Counted from the first letter of the stretch, positions 8,399 through 17,178 are shown. The stretch: DNA of 64,000 nucleotides from MGBC131033 sp910585655 (GCA_949502025.1 CATBCG010000073.1:50747-114746); one strand, 5' to 3'. The notes: a model not told the origin generated them from the letters alone. Made by a program: numbers and translations.

Positions 8399-9663
8399 GT
8401 GGCGGAAAGCCAAAATATTGAATGGAAGGAATCATGGCGTGACGAATATCTTAAATGGATATGCGGTTTTGCAAATGCTCAAGGTGGAAAAATATATATT
8501 GGCACAAATGATAAGGGCAACGTAATCGGAATACAAGATAGTAAAAAACTGTTGGAAGATATTCCGAATAAAGTCCGGGATGTTCTTGGTATTCTTGTGG
8601 ATGTAAATTTATTGGAAAAAGATGGGCGAGACTATATTGAGATTTGTGTGAATGCAAATAGCTATCCAGTCAACTATAAAGGTGAATATCATTACCGGAG
8701 CGGCAGCACCAAGCAGCAGTTGAAAGGACAAGCATTGAATCAATTCCTATTACAGAAAACGGGAATTACCTGGGATAGTGTACCGGTTCGGGATATAATT
8801 GTACAAGATTTAAGAAATGACAGTTTTGATATTTTTCGAGAACAGGCAGTCCTTAGCAAGCGAATGGACAGCTTAAAAGAGCCGCCGTTTTACTTTTCCA
8901 TCATAACCCGGAAAAATGGATACCAGGAGCTTATATTAAGATTGGCTACTTTGAATCGGATTCTGAACTTAGGTATCAGGATGAAATACATGGTTCTCTA
9001 ATAGCACAGGCGGAAAAAGTGGTTGATCTTATTTTTACCAAATATTTGAAAGCAGACATTTCTTATCATGGAGTAACAAGAGTAGAAACGTATCCATTTC
9101 CCAAAGATGCGATCAGAGAAGCTGTTTTTAATGCGATTGCACATAAATTTTATGGAGCTTTGATTCCAATTCAGATTAGCATATATGCCGATAGAATTTA
9201 TATTGCAAATGATTGTATTTTTCCTGAAGATTGGACACTTGATGATTTAATGGGAAAGCACAGGTCAAGACCTTATAATCCGTTAATTGCCAACACATTT
9301 TTTCGGGCTGGTTTTATCGAAGCATGGGGGCGAGGAATTGAGAAAATTAAGGATAGCTGTAAGGAAGCCGGAAATCCTATGCCAAAGTATACTATCAAAA
9401 GAGAAGATATTATGGTGATGTTTAAGAGCTTGGTTAGTGATACTGACCAAGCTACTAACCAAGCTAACCAAGGTAGTGACAATTCTGTAGCTGCACGTAT
9501 TTTAAAGGTAATTCAAGAAGAACCAACGCTGTCACAGAAAAAAATTGCGGATGTTATTGGAGAAAAATACAGTACAGTAAAATATTATATGGAATCTATG
9601 AAAAAATCTGGGATTATAAAGAGAGAAGGTTCCAGTCAAAAAGGGAAATGGATGGTTTTATAA
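8399..9663 (+). pseudogene. AlbA_2 (Schlafen-like) ATP-binding regulator with internal deletion and frameshift
   Basis: Two frames together spell one protein. Frame A (GTG at 8399 to about 8871) encodes the AlbA_2 domain: NIEWKESWRDEYLKWICGFANA, GGKIYIGTNDKG, YHYRSGSTKQQL, then SKRMDS. From about 8872 frame A turns to nonsense and stops at 9001. The other frame then reads LKRAAVLLF, GAYIKIGYFESDSELRYQDE, HGSL, ETYPFPKDAIREAVFNAIAH, GRGIEKI and a C-terminal winged helix (LSQKKIADVIGEKYSTVKYY) to 9663. Intact relatives have a linker of some 20-30 residues between SKRMDS and LKRAAVLLF, so a short deletion with a frame change occurred near 8870. The gene is more AT-rich than its neighbours and has its own promoter, suggesting acquisition and decay. 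Two truncated products remain possible. Confidence 0.85.
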
Positions 9664-9691
9664 TCTGATAAGAATTAGAAGAGTAAAAACA

Positions 9692-9738
9692 GGCTGCCGC
9701 TTTTACGAAGGAAATTTCCTAAAGTGGCAGCCTTCTTT
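9692..9738. terminator. Bidirectional terminator between convergent genes
   Basis: A 12-bp stem with one G-T pair (GGCTGCCGCTTT at 9692-9703 with 9721-9732) encloses an AGGAAATTTCCT palindrome and ends in a T-rich tract. It separates the broken AlbA_2 gene from the minus-strand membrane gene. Confidence 0.8.
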
Positions 9739-9754
9739 TGAGCTTAAACATTTG

Positions 9755-10804
9755 TTATTTAGAACGAAAGACAGCAATAATGGAATCAAACGCCGCCCAA
9801 AGGATACCGGCTAACGGCCAGATCAGCCAGCTAATGTGCCAGGCATGGAAGAGGAAGCTCCAAATTAGGTAAGCGGCGGTCACACCGAGCCAATAGACAT
9901 CGGAAATGGCGTTGGAGAGTGCTTTGTTATATCGTCTGCGGCTCGGATCGTGCGTTTCGTAGGAGGTTTGCTGGTTGGCGTCCTCGTGAAGCGAAATATC
10001 TCCTTTTAATAGCGTCTTATAGCTTTCTGAAATGATACTGGCATGAACCAGGAGGAAAACACCGATTCCGACCAGGATCAGCAAAAGGCAGACGCCGGCG
10101 ATCTGAAACATTTCTCCTACATGAAAGCTTTCCCCAAACAGCAATGCAGTAGCAAGCAGCGGAATGACGCTGAGGATACAGAAGAAAACGCCGACGGAAA
10201 TTTGAATAGCAAAGGCGGAACGAAACTGGTTGTGCAGCTCGCCTAAGTAAGCGGCGGTATCAAGCGAGATCCGAAAGGGTTCTTTTTTTAAATAATCATA
10301 CTGAGGCGCGGAAATTCCACTACTGACAAAGAGGGCTACCGCAACCGCAATACATAAAAACAAAGCAAGCAGACCTAAAAAGGCAGACATATTTTCGGGC
10401 AGCCGGTTGAGGGTAAATTCCGATAGACCAGCCAGGTAAATTAACAAGACCGGAGAAAAAATACACAGCATGACGCCAAGGGCTATCTTCGTAGCATATT
10501 TTTTGGAAAAGCGAAGGAAGTCGTCGGCTTCGTCAGAAGAAACTATATGGAACAGATCGGATTCGTCCTGCGAAGTGTTTGGAGACTGGGAAGAAGAAAA
10601 CGGAAACTCTGCCAGTATCTCGTCCAGATTACCAAACTCTGTGATAACAATGCCAATCGCCTCATTTTCGCTTTTGCCGGAGGCTTTCAGTTCTGCATAT
10701 TTGTCCTCCATCATAGCGTATAGCTCTTCCTTGGCGCGGAGGGTTTCCGGTGTTTCCGGAAGGCTTAAAAACATATTGTCTAAATAAGTACGGATCGTGT
10801 CCAT
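9755..10804 (-). CDS. Membrane protein partnered with a PadR regulator
   Basis: A 349-residue protein. Its N-terminal cytosolic helical region (DNMFLSLPETPETLRAKEELY, then DKYAELKASGKSENEAIGIV) resembles the permease-prefix/DUF1700-like region that often sits beside PadR regulators. An acidic linker follows, then about six hydrophobic segments spread from residue 105 to 345. No catalytic motif is recognisable. It lies 12 bases downstream of the PadR gene on the same strand, so the pair is one operon. Such pairs are usually autoregulated modules of the cell envelope; the exact role is unknown. Confidence 0.7.
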   Translation of the reverse strand: MDTIRTYLDNMFLSLPETPETLRAKEELYAMMEDKYAELKASGKSENEAIGIVITEFGNLDEILAEFPFSSSQSPNTSQDESDLFHIVSSDEADDFLRFSKKYATKIALGVMLCIFSPVLLIYLAGLSEFTLNRLPENMSAFLGLLALFLCIAVAVALFVSSGISAPQYDYLKKEPFRISLDTAAYLGELHNQFRSAFAIQISVGVFFCILSVIPLLATALLFGESFHVGEMFQIAGVCLLLILVGIGVFLLVHASIISESYKTLLKGDISLHEDANQQTSYETHDPSRRRYNKALSNAISDVYWLGVTAAYLIWSFLFHAWHISWLIWPLAGILWAAFDSIIAVFRSK

Positions 10805-10816
10805 AGAAACTCCTTT

Positions 10817-11140
10817 CTAAAACTGCACAAACGGCTTCATGATTTTTTGGATTAAATGCCATTCGTCACATTTTTCCTGATAATAAGTACGTCCCTTTTG
10901 GGTAATACGATAATAGGTGCGGCGCTTGCCGCTGGTTTCGCTCCCATAAAAGGATTCGGTATAGCCATTTTGTTCCAGCCGGTTAAAGGCGGAATAAAGT
11001 GTTGTTTCTTTGATAATGTAGTCTCCGTTCGACAGCTCCCGGATGCGCTTGGATATTTCATAGCCATAAGAGGGCTGTTCCAACAACAGAGATAAAATGA
11101 TGGTATCGTTGTAGCCGCGTATGACATCACTGCTAATCAA
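10817..11140 (-). CDS. PadR-family transcriptional regulator
   Basis: A 107-residue winged-helix protein. The PadR signature is clear: ILSLLLEQPSYGYEISKRI (first helices), ETTLYSAFNRLEQNGY (recognition helix) and GKRRTYYRITQKGRTYY (wing). It is the short PadR-s2 form with a brief C-terminal dimerisation helix. The start is TTG at 11140, supported by AAGGAG seven to eight bases upstream on the minus strand. It leads an operon with the membrane protein downstream. A promoter and an inverted repeat overlapping the likely transcription start suggest autorepression. Confidence 0.9.
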   Translation of the reverse strand: MISSDVIRGYNDTIILSLLLEQPSYGYEISKRIRELSNGDYIIKETTLYSAFNRLEQNGYTESFYGSETSGKRRTYYRITQKGRTYYQEKCDEWHLIQKIMKPFVQF

Positions 11141-11183
11141 ATTCTCACTCCTTATCTATTAAGCTACATAGAAATAGAAGATA

Positions 11184-11247
11184 TACGACTATCGTACTAT
11201 GTCTGTCGTAGTAATTTTAGAGTAGCACAGGAGATACCGGATGTCAA
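11184..11247 (-). promoter_or_regulatory. padR promoter with candidate operator
   Basis: Read on the minus strand: TTGACA (11242-11247), 17-base spacer, TACTCT (11219-11224). Just downstream, around the predicted start, lies an inverted repeat TACGAC/GTCGTA (11184-11189 and 11205-11210), a likely PadR binding site. Confidence 0.65.
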
Positions 11248-11258
11248 GTGAAATTTTG

Positions 11259-11287
11259 CTGACAGAAGGAAGTCGTTGTTGTATAAT
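11259..11287 (+). promoter_or_regulatory. queH promoter
   Basis: CTGACA (11259-11264), 17-base spacer, TATAAT (11282-11287), divergent from the padR promoter. Confidence 0.7.
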
Positions 11288-11346
11288 AAAAAGCATGTCA
11301 AGCGATAGGATGTTTGGAAGGGATGTCTGGAAAGGGAGAATAAGGA

Positions 11347-11988
11347 ATGAATAAAGTGAATTATCAAAGAGAATTAGATAAAACATTGGAGAGATTAGCG
11401 GTGGAGGGAAAGAAGCCGTCGCTTCTGCTGCATGCCTGCTGTGCGCCGTGCAGCAGTTATGTGCTGGAGTATTTGTCTGCTTACTTTGAGATTACGTTGT
11501 ATTTTTATAATCCGAATATTGCGCCCAGAGAGGAGTATGAGAAGCGTTTGGAGGAACTGGAGCGTTTATGTCTGGAAATGCAGGAGGCAGGACGGCTTTC
11601 CCTGCCGGTTAAAATTTTGGCAGGAGAGTATGAGCCGGAGCGTTTTACCAGGCTGGCACAGGGACGGGAGGAATTGCCGGAAGGAGGAGAGCGCTGTTTT
11701 GCCTGCTACGCGCTGCGGCTGGGAGAAGCTGCAAAGGTGGCAAAGGAGGGAGGGTTTGACTATATGACGACTACCTTGTCCATCAGTCCTTATAAAAATG
11801 CAGAAAAATTAAATGAAATCGGCAGAAATCTGGAGAAGCAGACAGGAGTTGCTTATTTATATTCGGATTTTAAAAAGAAAAACGGCTATCAGCGTTCGAT
11901 TGCGCTTTCGCAGGAATTCGATTTGTATCGGCAGGATTATTGCGGCTGTGTTTATTCCCGCGCAGAGAGGGAACACAATAGGCATTGA
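11347..11988 (+). CDS. queH: Epoxyqueuosine reductase QueH
   Basis: A 213-residue QueH-type (DUF208) enzyme that reduces epoxyqueuosine to queuosine in tRNA wobble positions, replacing cobalamin-dependent QueG. The diagnostic Cys sets are present: LLHACCAPCSSY near residue 27, GERCFACYALRLGEAA near residue 115 and DYCGCVYS near the C-terminus. These ligate the iron-sulfur and metal centres. FYNPNIAPREEYEKRLEEL and DYMTTTLSISPYKN are further family motifs. It is a single gene with its own promoter. The iron operon promoter starts at the end of its coding region. Confidence 0.93.
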   Translation: MNKVNYQRELDKTLERLAVEGKKPSLLLHACCAPCSSYVLEYLSAYFEITLYFYNPNIAPREEYEKRLEELERLCLEMQEAGRLSLPVKILAGEYEPERFTRLAQGREELPEGGERCFACYALRLGEAAKVAKEGGFDYMTTTLSISPYKNAEKLNEIGRNLEKQTGVAYLYSDFKKKNGYQRSIALSQEFDLYRQDYCGCVYSRAEREHNRH

Positions 11989-12035
11989 CAAAATAAAAGG
12001 GTACGATTACAATGATAATGATACATATTCTCATT
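11985..12035 (+). promoter_or_regulatory. feo operon promoter with Fur box
   Basis: TTGACA at 11985-11990 (overlapping the queH stop), 17-base spacer, TACAAT at 12008-12013. A Fur-like palindrome, TGATAATGATACATATTCTCA, spans about 12013-12033 and overlaps the -10 box and the predicted start. Iron-bound Fur would block transcription. Confidence 0.75.
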
Positions 12036-12058
12036 TATAAAAGAAAGGGGAGCGTTCT

Positions 12059-12280
12059 ATGAATTTATGCGAGGCAGAAATCGGCAGACAATACCGGATT
12101 GCCCGGATGGATCTGACAGAGGATATCGGACGGCGGTTAAGGGCGTTGGGTATGACACAAGAGACAAGTTTGTCTGTTTTAAATCGAAAACGAAACGGCT
12201 GTCTGATCTTTAAAGTCAGGGGAACGAGACTGGCAATCGGACGGGATATCGCAGAAGCAATACAAGTAGAACATGTCTAA
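12059..12280 (+). CDS. feoA: Ferrous iron transport protein A
   Basis: A 73-residue SH3-fold protein with the FeoA pattern: YRIARM, a RRLRALGMTQETSLSVL core and a C-terminal GTRLAIGRDIAEAIQV strand pair. FeoA is a small cytosolic partner of FeoB needed for Fe2+ uptake. It is the first gene of the iron operon, with GAAAGGGGAG upstream and a Fur-type promoter. FeoB begins 20 bases downstream. Confidence 0.93.
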   Translation: MNLCEAEIGRQYRIARMDLTEDIGRRLRALGMTQETSLSVLNRKRNGCLIFKVRGTRLAIGRDIAEAIQVEHV

Positions 12281-12300
12281 GAGCAGGAGGAAAGGAAGCG

Positions 12301-14403
12301 ATGAAGGAACAGAGCGGAAGCGGGCAGGAAATTCAGGTTGGATTTGTCGGAAACCCAAATTGCGGGAAAACGACGTTGTTTAATGCTTATACAGGAGCCA
12401 GGCTGAAGGTAGCAAACTGGCCGGGCGTAACCGTAGAAAAAAAAGAAGGGGCTATGAAATACCATAACCATCGGTTCCGACTGGTGGATCTTCCGGGTAT
12501 TTACAGTCTGACTTCTTATACGATGGAGGAGAAGCTTTCCAGGCAGTATATTATGGAAGAGGATGTGGATGTTATTGTCAATGTCGTGGATGCTTCCAAT
12601 TTGGAACGGAATTTATATTTGACGTTGCAGTTGATCGAACTTGGGAAACCGGTGATTCTGGCGCTGAATATGATGGATGTAGTAGCGGAGCGCGGAATGG
12701 AAATCGATCTGCATCGTCTGCCGGAGATGTTGGGAATCCCGGTGATTCCGGTATCGGCAAGAAAGAAAACAGGGTTGGATATCTTAATGCACGCCGTTGC
12801 CCATCACCGGGACAAGAAAAACGATGAAAAGTTAGAACACCATCATCAGGCAGCCAGGGAGAGCAGACATATTCATAAGCATCATGAGGAATATGCGGTC
12901 GTTTACAGTGATGAAATTGAGGATCGGATTGACGAGGTAGAGGCAATCTGGCAGAAACACTATAAAAAGGCGTTGCCCGGACAGGAAGAACGGACACAAA
13001 GGGCAAGGCTGCGCTGGATTGCGATTAAGCTGCTAGAGCGTGATCCGGAAATTTTAAAAGCCTACCCGCTGGCAGCGGCAGAATTGCCAAAGGAAAGCTA
13101 TGAGACTCGGATTACCAATGAAAAGTATGATTTTATTGAGGAAATCGTCGAAGAAGTCGTAGTCAATAAAAGCAGCAAAGAGGAGAACACGGATCGGATT
13201 GATCGACTGCTGACCCATCCTGTTTGGGGGCTTCCGGTTTTCCTGGGAATTATGGCGATGGTGTTCTTTTTGACCTTTACGATTGGAGACTGGCTCAAAG
13301 GTTATTTTGAACTGGCGCTTGACATCTGTTCCGGCGGGGTGACAGCGATGTTGGAATTTTTCCATGCAGGAGATATTTTGACCTCTCTGATTGTAGAAGG
13401 TATTATTGCGGGAGTAGGAGGCATTTTGACCTTCCTGCCAAATATTTTTATTTTGTTTTTGGCATTGGCTATTTTGGAGGACAGCGGCTATATGGCGCGG
13501 GTCGCTTATGTGATGGATGGAGTAATGGGGAAAATCGGTCTTTCCGGACGGGCGTTTATCCCGATGCTGTTGGGATTTGGCTGCACTGTTCCGGCGGTGA
13601 TGGCTTCCCGCGCTTTAGAAGATCCGGCAGATCGCCGAAAAACTATTTTTATTACGCCGTTTATGTCTTGCAGCGCCAGACTGCCGATTTATGTACTGTT
13701 TTCGGAACTCTTTTTTGCGGAACACGCGATGCTTGCTGCTTATTCGATGTATGTGATTGGACTGGGGATCGCTATTTTATCTGCTTTTGTAATGCGTCTG
13801 TTTCAGAAGAAAAAGCAGGAGCATACGCTTTTAATTGAGCTGCCGGAATATAAAACGCCTAACGCCCATACGATTTTTATTTATGTATGGGAGAAGGTAA
13901 AGGACTATCTGACCAAAGCGGGAACGACCATTTTCCTGGCTTCGGTGATTCTATGGGCGATGCTCAATTTCGGTCCGTCCGGGCTGGTAGAAGATATGAG
14001 CCAGAGCTTTGGCGCGATGTTCGGCAGATGGCTGGCTCCGCTTTTGGCTCCGGCAGGGTTAGGAATGTGGCAGGTAGCGTTGGCATTTTTATCGGGACTG
14101 GCAGCGAAGGAAGTTGTGGTTTCAAGCTTTAGCGTGTTGTATGGAATCGGCAATATCAATTCGGCAGCGGGGATGACAGAGCTGTCGGGGATTTTGGCGG
14201 CGAGCGGTTTTACTGCTTTGAATGCCTATGCGTTAATGGTGTTTTGTCTGCTGTATACTCCTTGCGTGGCAACTTTGGCGACAATGAAGCGGGAGTTAAA
14301 TTCCGGCAAGTATATGGCGCTTTCCCTGGTGTTTCAAGTGGTTGTAGCATGGCTGGCAGCAACTTTGGTCTATCAGCTAGGAAAAATCGCTGGCTTAGGA
14401 TAA
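12301..14403 (+). CDS. feoB: Ferrous iron transporter FeoB
   Basis: A 700-residue Fe2+ transporter. The N-terminal G domain has GNPNCGKTTLFN (P-loop), LPGIYSLTSYTMEE (G3/switch II), NMMD (G4) and VSARKKTGLD (G5). The helical GDI domain follows; its linker is rich in His (HHHQAARES, HIHKHHEEY, about residues 179-197). The membrane part carries two Gate motifs, including LGFGCTVPAVMASRALE, with the pore Cys, and the MSCSARLPIY region. The final Gate half has AKEVVVSS and YTPCVATLATMKRE. Length is normal for clostridial FeoB. It is the main gene of the Fur-type operon. Confidence 0.96.
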   Translation: MKEQSGSGQEIQVGFVGNPNCGKTTLFNAYTGARLKVANWPGVTVEKKEGAMKYHNHRFRLVDLPGIYSLTSYTMEEKLSRQYIMEEDVDVIVNVVDASNLERNLYLTLQLIELGKPVILALNMMDVVAERGMEIDLHRLPEMLGIPVIPVSARKKTGLDILMHAVAHHRDKKNDEKLEHHHQAARESRHIHKHHEEYAVVYSDEIEDRIDEVEAIWQKHYKKALPGQEERTQRARLRWIAIKLLERDPEILKAYPLAAAELPKESYETRITNEKYDFIEEIVEEVVVNKSSKEENTDRIDRLLTHPVWGLPVFLGIMAMVFFLTFTIGDWLKGYFELALDICSGGVTAMLEFFHAGDILTSLIVEGIIAGVGGILTFLPNIFILFLALAILEDSGYMARVAYVMDGVMGKIGLSGRAFIPMLLGFGCTVPAVMASRALEDPADRRKTIFITPFMSCSARLPIYVLFSELFFAEHAMLAAYSMYVIGLGIAILSAFVMRLFQKKKQEHTLLIELPEYKTPNAHTIFIYVWEKVKDYLTKAGTTIFLASVILWAMLNFGPSGLVEDMSQSFGAMFGRWLAPLLAPAGLGMWQVALAFLSGLAAKEVVVSSFSVLYGIGNINSAAGMTELSGILAASGFTALNAYALMVFCLLYTPCVATLATMKRELNSGKYMALSLVFQVVVAWLAATLVYQLGKIAGLG

Positions 14404-14442
14404 AGATATGGCGATAGAAAAGAAAAAGAAGGAGAGAAAAAG

Positions 14443-14601
14443 ATGGTAGAATGGATGATACAAGGAATACTTTGGTTGTTGATTTTGGCTGCTTGTTTCT
14501 GGATTGTCAGAAGGCGGTTCCGAAAATGGCAAAAAGGGGAATACTGCGATTGCTGTGACGGAAGTTGTGGAGGTTGTGGGAAAAGGAGTATCAAAAAATG
14601 A
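14443..14601 (+). CDS. FeoB-associated Cys-rich membrane protein
   Basis: A small gene of 52 residues. One N-terminal membrane helix (about residues 8-22, GILWLLILAACFWIV) is followed by a basic stretch (RRRFRKWQK). A cysteine cluster comes next (YCDCCDGSCGGCGK), as in FeoB-associated Cys-rich proteins thought to assist iron handling beside FeoB. GAAGGAGAG lies upstream of the ATG. The stop overlaps the start of the lipoprotein gene (ATGA at 14598-14601), pointing to translational coupling. Confidence 0.85.
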   Translation: MVEWMIQGILWLLILAACFWIVRRRFRKWQKGEYCDCCDGSCGGCGKRSIKK

Positions 14602-15272
14602 AACAAAAGATAGGATGTTTATTTCTGATAGTATCTGTAGTTCTTTTTCTGGGAGCTTGCAGCAAAAAAGAACAAACCAGCTTATACGATCAAGGTATGG
14701 AAATCGTCGGCTTGATGGTAGAAATGGTAAACAATAAGGCATATGGCGAGATGCTGACTGGTAGCCCGGAAGTTGCAGAGACGGCAGAGAAGATCGCAGC
14801 AGGCAGTTATACGAAGCCGAGTGCAGTCTATGAAATTGTTTTTCCGTCGATGGAAGAGATGCTCGCAGTCTATGGGGAGACAGAGATGCTAGAGGGTCTG
14901 TCTGAGAATCTGACGCGGCATCTGAACAACCGGCTGCAATCTGCGGTGATGACACAGTTCAACGCACAAGGCGGTGCGAATAGCTTGGCAGCCGCTTCGA
15001 TTTATACGGCGGGAAAGACGTTTGTCAGTGAAGAATTAAAAGAAAATAAAGTATATTTTTATACGTTTGACCAGGGCTATCCGATTGCGGTAACATTTGT
15101 AGCAGGAGAAGATCACAGTGTCAGTGCAACGGGAGGATTTTTACTGACGTGGAATGACGGAACGTCCGGCGAAGAGCCGGAAACATTTACCACAGAAGAA
15201 TTACAGGAGATGCTGCAGGCAGTTTTTGGCGAGAATTGCAGCGTTCAAAAGCTGGATCTGGATTTGCAGTAA
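14598..15272 (+). CDS. Lipoprotein of the iron operon, unknown function
   Basis: A 224-residue protein with a lipoprotein signal: basic MKQK, a hydrophobic run, and the lipobox LGAC with Cys at residue 21. The mature part is acidic and mostly helical, with no recognised domain. It includes a VEMVNNKAYGEML segment, a repeated MEEMLAVYGETEMLEGL region and a C-terminal FTTEELQEMLQAVFG segment. The start at 14598 is chosen because it yields a complete signal peptide, has AAAAGGAG upstream and overlaps the previous stop by four bases. Its position in the feo operon suggests it is made under iron limitation, but a role in iron binding is only inference. Confidence 0.75.
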   Translation: MKQKIGCLFLIVSVVLFLGACSKKEQTSLYDQGMEIVGLMVEMVNNKAYGEMLTGSPEVAETAEKIAAGSYTKPSAVYEIVFPSMEEMLAVYGETEMLEGLSENLTRHLNNRLQSAVMTQFNAQGGANSLAAASIYTAGKTFVSEELKENKVYFYTFDQGYPIAVTFVAGEDHSVSATGGFLLTWNDGTSGEEPETFTTEELQEMLQAVFGENCSVQKLDLDLQ

Positions 15273-15292
15273 AATCAAAGATGCGATATGAA

Positions 15293-15337
15293 AAACAGGA
15301 GACGCCTGGAAGATAGGTTCCAAAACGTCTCCTGTTT
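15293..15337. terminator. Terminator between iron operon and chemoreceptor
   Basis: A 12-bp perfect stem, AAACAGGAGACG (15293-15304) with 15326-15337, is followed by TTTTTT at about 15345-15350. It can act for both converging genes. Confidence 0.8.
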
Positions 15338-15354
15338 GATTATATTTTTTCCTT

Positions 15355-17064
15355 TTATAATTGGATACCGCCGGAAGCACTCCTGGCATATTCTTCCCGA
15401 AGCTTAAATTTCGCTACAAGGGATTTGAGCATTTCAGCCTGGCTGGAAAGCTCTTCGCTGGCAGCGGCGCTTTCCTGTGCGGTAGCAGAGGTCATCAGAA
15501 CGACGCTGGAAATCTGATCGACGCCTAATGTTACCTGCTCGATAGCGCCTGCCTGATCTTCGGCTGCGCTGGCGATCTTGTCTACCATGGAGGAAGCATT
15601 TTGTACATCACCGACTACCTTTAACAGTGATTCGGCTGTTTCTTTTGCAAGCTGTGTACCATGCGCTACGGCTTCGATCGAATTTTCAATGAGGTCAGCC
15701 GTATTTTTGGAGGCTTCAGAACTCTTGCTGGCAAGGCTGCGGACTTCGGATGCTACAACGGCAAAGCCTTTGCCTGCGGCTCCGGCGCGGGTAGCCTCTA
15801 CAGCAGCGTTTAACGCCAATATGTTTGTCTGGAATGCAATGTCGGAAATCGTTTTGATGATTTTGCTGATTTCATCCGAAGTACGGGTGATTTCTTCCAT
15901 AGCGACGGTCAGCTCTTTCATCTGAGCATTACATTTTTCTGCTTCCGTACCGGCAGTATTGGACTGATTTCTGGCGCCGGAAGCATTTTCGGCCGTTTCC
16001 TTTACCTGGCGGGAAATATCGCCGATCGTAGCGGCAAGCTCTTCTACAGAAGCAGCCTGTTCGGTAGCTCCTTGAGAAAGGGACTGCGCGCCGCCGGAAA
16101 CCTGGTTAGCGCCGGAAGCAACCTGATCGGAACTTAGGTTGATCTGACCTAACGTAAAGCTTAAATCACGGTTGAGCTTCCGGATGGAAAGAAGGAGACC
16201 TTGGAATGCTCCTACATAACATTCTTCCGCTCTGGTACGTACGTCGAAATTGCCGTTTGCCATTTCTTCTAAAAGTCTGGAAGCATCCGTAATGACATTT
16301 CCCAGGATAGAAGTCATATTTTTAAAAGCGGCAGCCAGACGACCCAATTCATCCTTTGACTCGTAGGTTATTTGGATGTCAAAATCACCTTCTAAGATCT
16401 TTCCGGCTGAAACTTCCAGCTCACGTAGCGGTCTGGTGATGATGTTGGTCAGATAAGCGGAGAGAACCAGAGTAATCACCAAAGCGATACCTGCCATACC
16501 AAGCTGTGCGGCAACTAACAGGTTTTGCATTTCCTTTGTTTCCTGATAAGAGTCATCCGCATTTGCATTAGCTACGTTACTGATTTGGATTAAAGCGTCT
16601 ACCGACTCCGTAATCAATGGTTGGTATTCATTTAACAGCATCTCCTGGGCGGCTTTCATATCCGTGGCAGTAAGACCAATAATCGTAGCTTGCATTTCCA
16701 CTGCCTTTGTGATGCTTTCGGAAAAGTTTTCCAACATTTCCGGATTGCCCTGGAAATGCGAGAATACCCAGTTTCCATTTTCTTGTAAAAGCTCTAGCTC
16801 CTTTTCCATATCAGCCTGATATTCTGCACATTTTGCACTGTCCTCCTGAATAGTTATCAAACCGAGATCCTTGACAATGATCTGCAAGCCGCGGCGCATG
16901 TTCATGATTCGGTTTGTAACCTGATACCCGACGTTGTAAAAGTCCGAGTAGCTGTCTGAATTTCGCTGTAATCCGATGATAGCTACCGTGACAGTTGCAC
17001 AAAACAGCACGATAATCGTCATAAAGGTTACAAGCAGTTTGATTCTGATTCTCAGGTTTTTCAT
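15355..17064 (-). CDS. Methyl-accepting chemotaxis protein
   Basis: A 569-residue chemoreceptor. A membrane helix (about residues 9-31, LVTFMTIIVLFCATVTVAIIG) leads into an external ligand domain of about 160 residues, probably a four-helix bundle. A second membrane helix (GMAGIALVITLVLSAYL) and a HAMP domain (RPLRELEVSAGKILEGDF) follow. The cytosolic signalling domain includes the highly conserved hairpin tip IAFQTNILALNAAVEATRAG and KGFAVVASEVRSLA. The C-terminus lacks a CheR-binding pentapeptide. The ATG at 17064 is preferred because AAGGAGG lies seven bases upstream. The ligand is unknown. It would signal to CheA/CheW; a CheW gene is at 38753. Confidence 0.95.
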   Translation of the reverse strand: MKNLRIRIKLLVTFMTIIVLFCATVTVAIIGLQRNSDSYSDFYNVGYQVTNRIMNMRRGLQIIVKDLGLITIQEDSAKCAEYQADMEKELELLQENGNWVFSHFQGNPEMLENFSESITKAVEMQATIIGLTATDMKAAQEMLLNEYQPLITESVDALIQISNVANANADDSYQETKEMQNLLVAAQLGMAGIALVITLVLSAYLTNIITRPLRELEVSAGKILEGDFDIQITYESKDELGRLAAAFKNMTSILGNVITDASRLLEEMANGNFDVRTRAEECYVGAFQGLLLSIRKLNRDLSFTLGQINLSSDQVASGANQVSGGAQSLSQGATEQAASVEELAATIGDISRQVKETAENASGARNQSNTAGTEAEKCNAQMKELTVAMEEITRTSDEISKIIKTISDIAFQTNILALNAAVEATRAGAAGKGFAVVASEVRSLASKSSEASKNTADLIENSIEAVAHGTQLAKETAESLLKVVGDVQNASSMVDKIASAAEDQAGAIEQVTLGVDQISSVVLMTSATAQESAAASEELSSQAEMLKSLVAKFKLREEYARSASGGIQL

Positions 17065-17149
17065 TTCAGTCCTCCTTGTTTTGTGATTAGGAAACGATCT
17101 TGTACCCTCCTGGCAGGTACGTAAATCGTTCGTAAAGTATACAAGGATC

Positions 17150-17178
17150 ATTATAGCTTCTTTTACCGAATTTGTCTA
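17150..17178 (-). promoter_or_regulatory. Chemoreceptor promoter (sigma-A type)
   Basis: Minus strand: TAGACA (17173-17178), 17-base spacer, TATAAT (17150-17155). No sigma-D-like box is evident upstream of this receptor. Confidence 0.6.

Noticed and set aside
14395..14955. 186-codon minus-strand frame opposite the Cys-rich peptide and lipoprotein
   Set aside because: The plus strand has two well-supported overlapping genes with ribosome sites; the minus frame is low-complexity.
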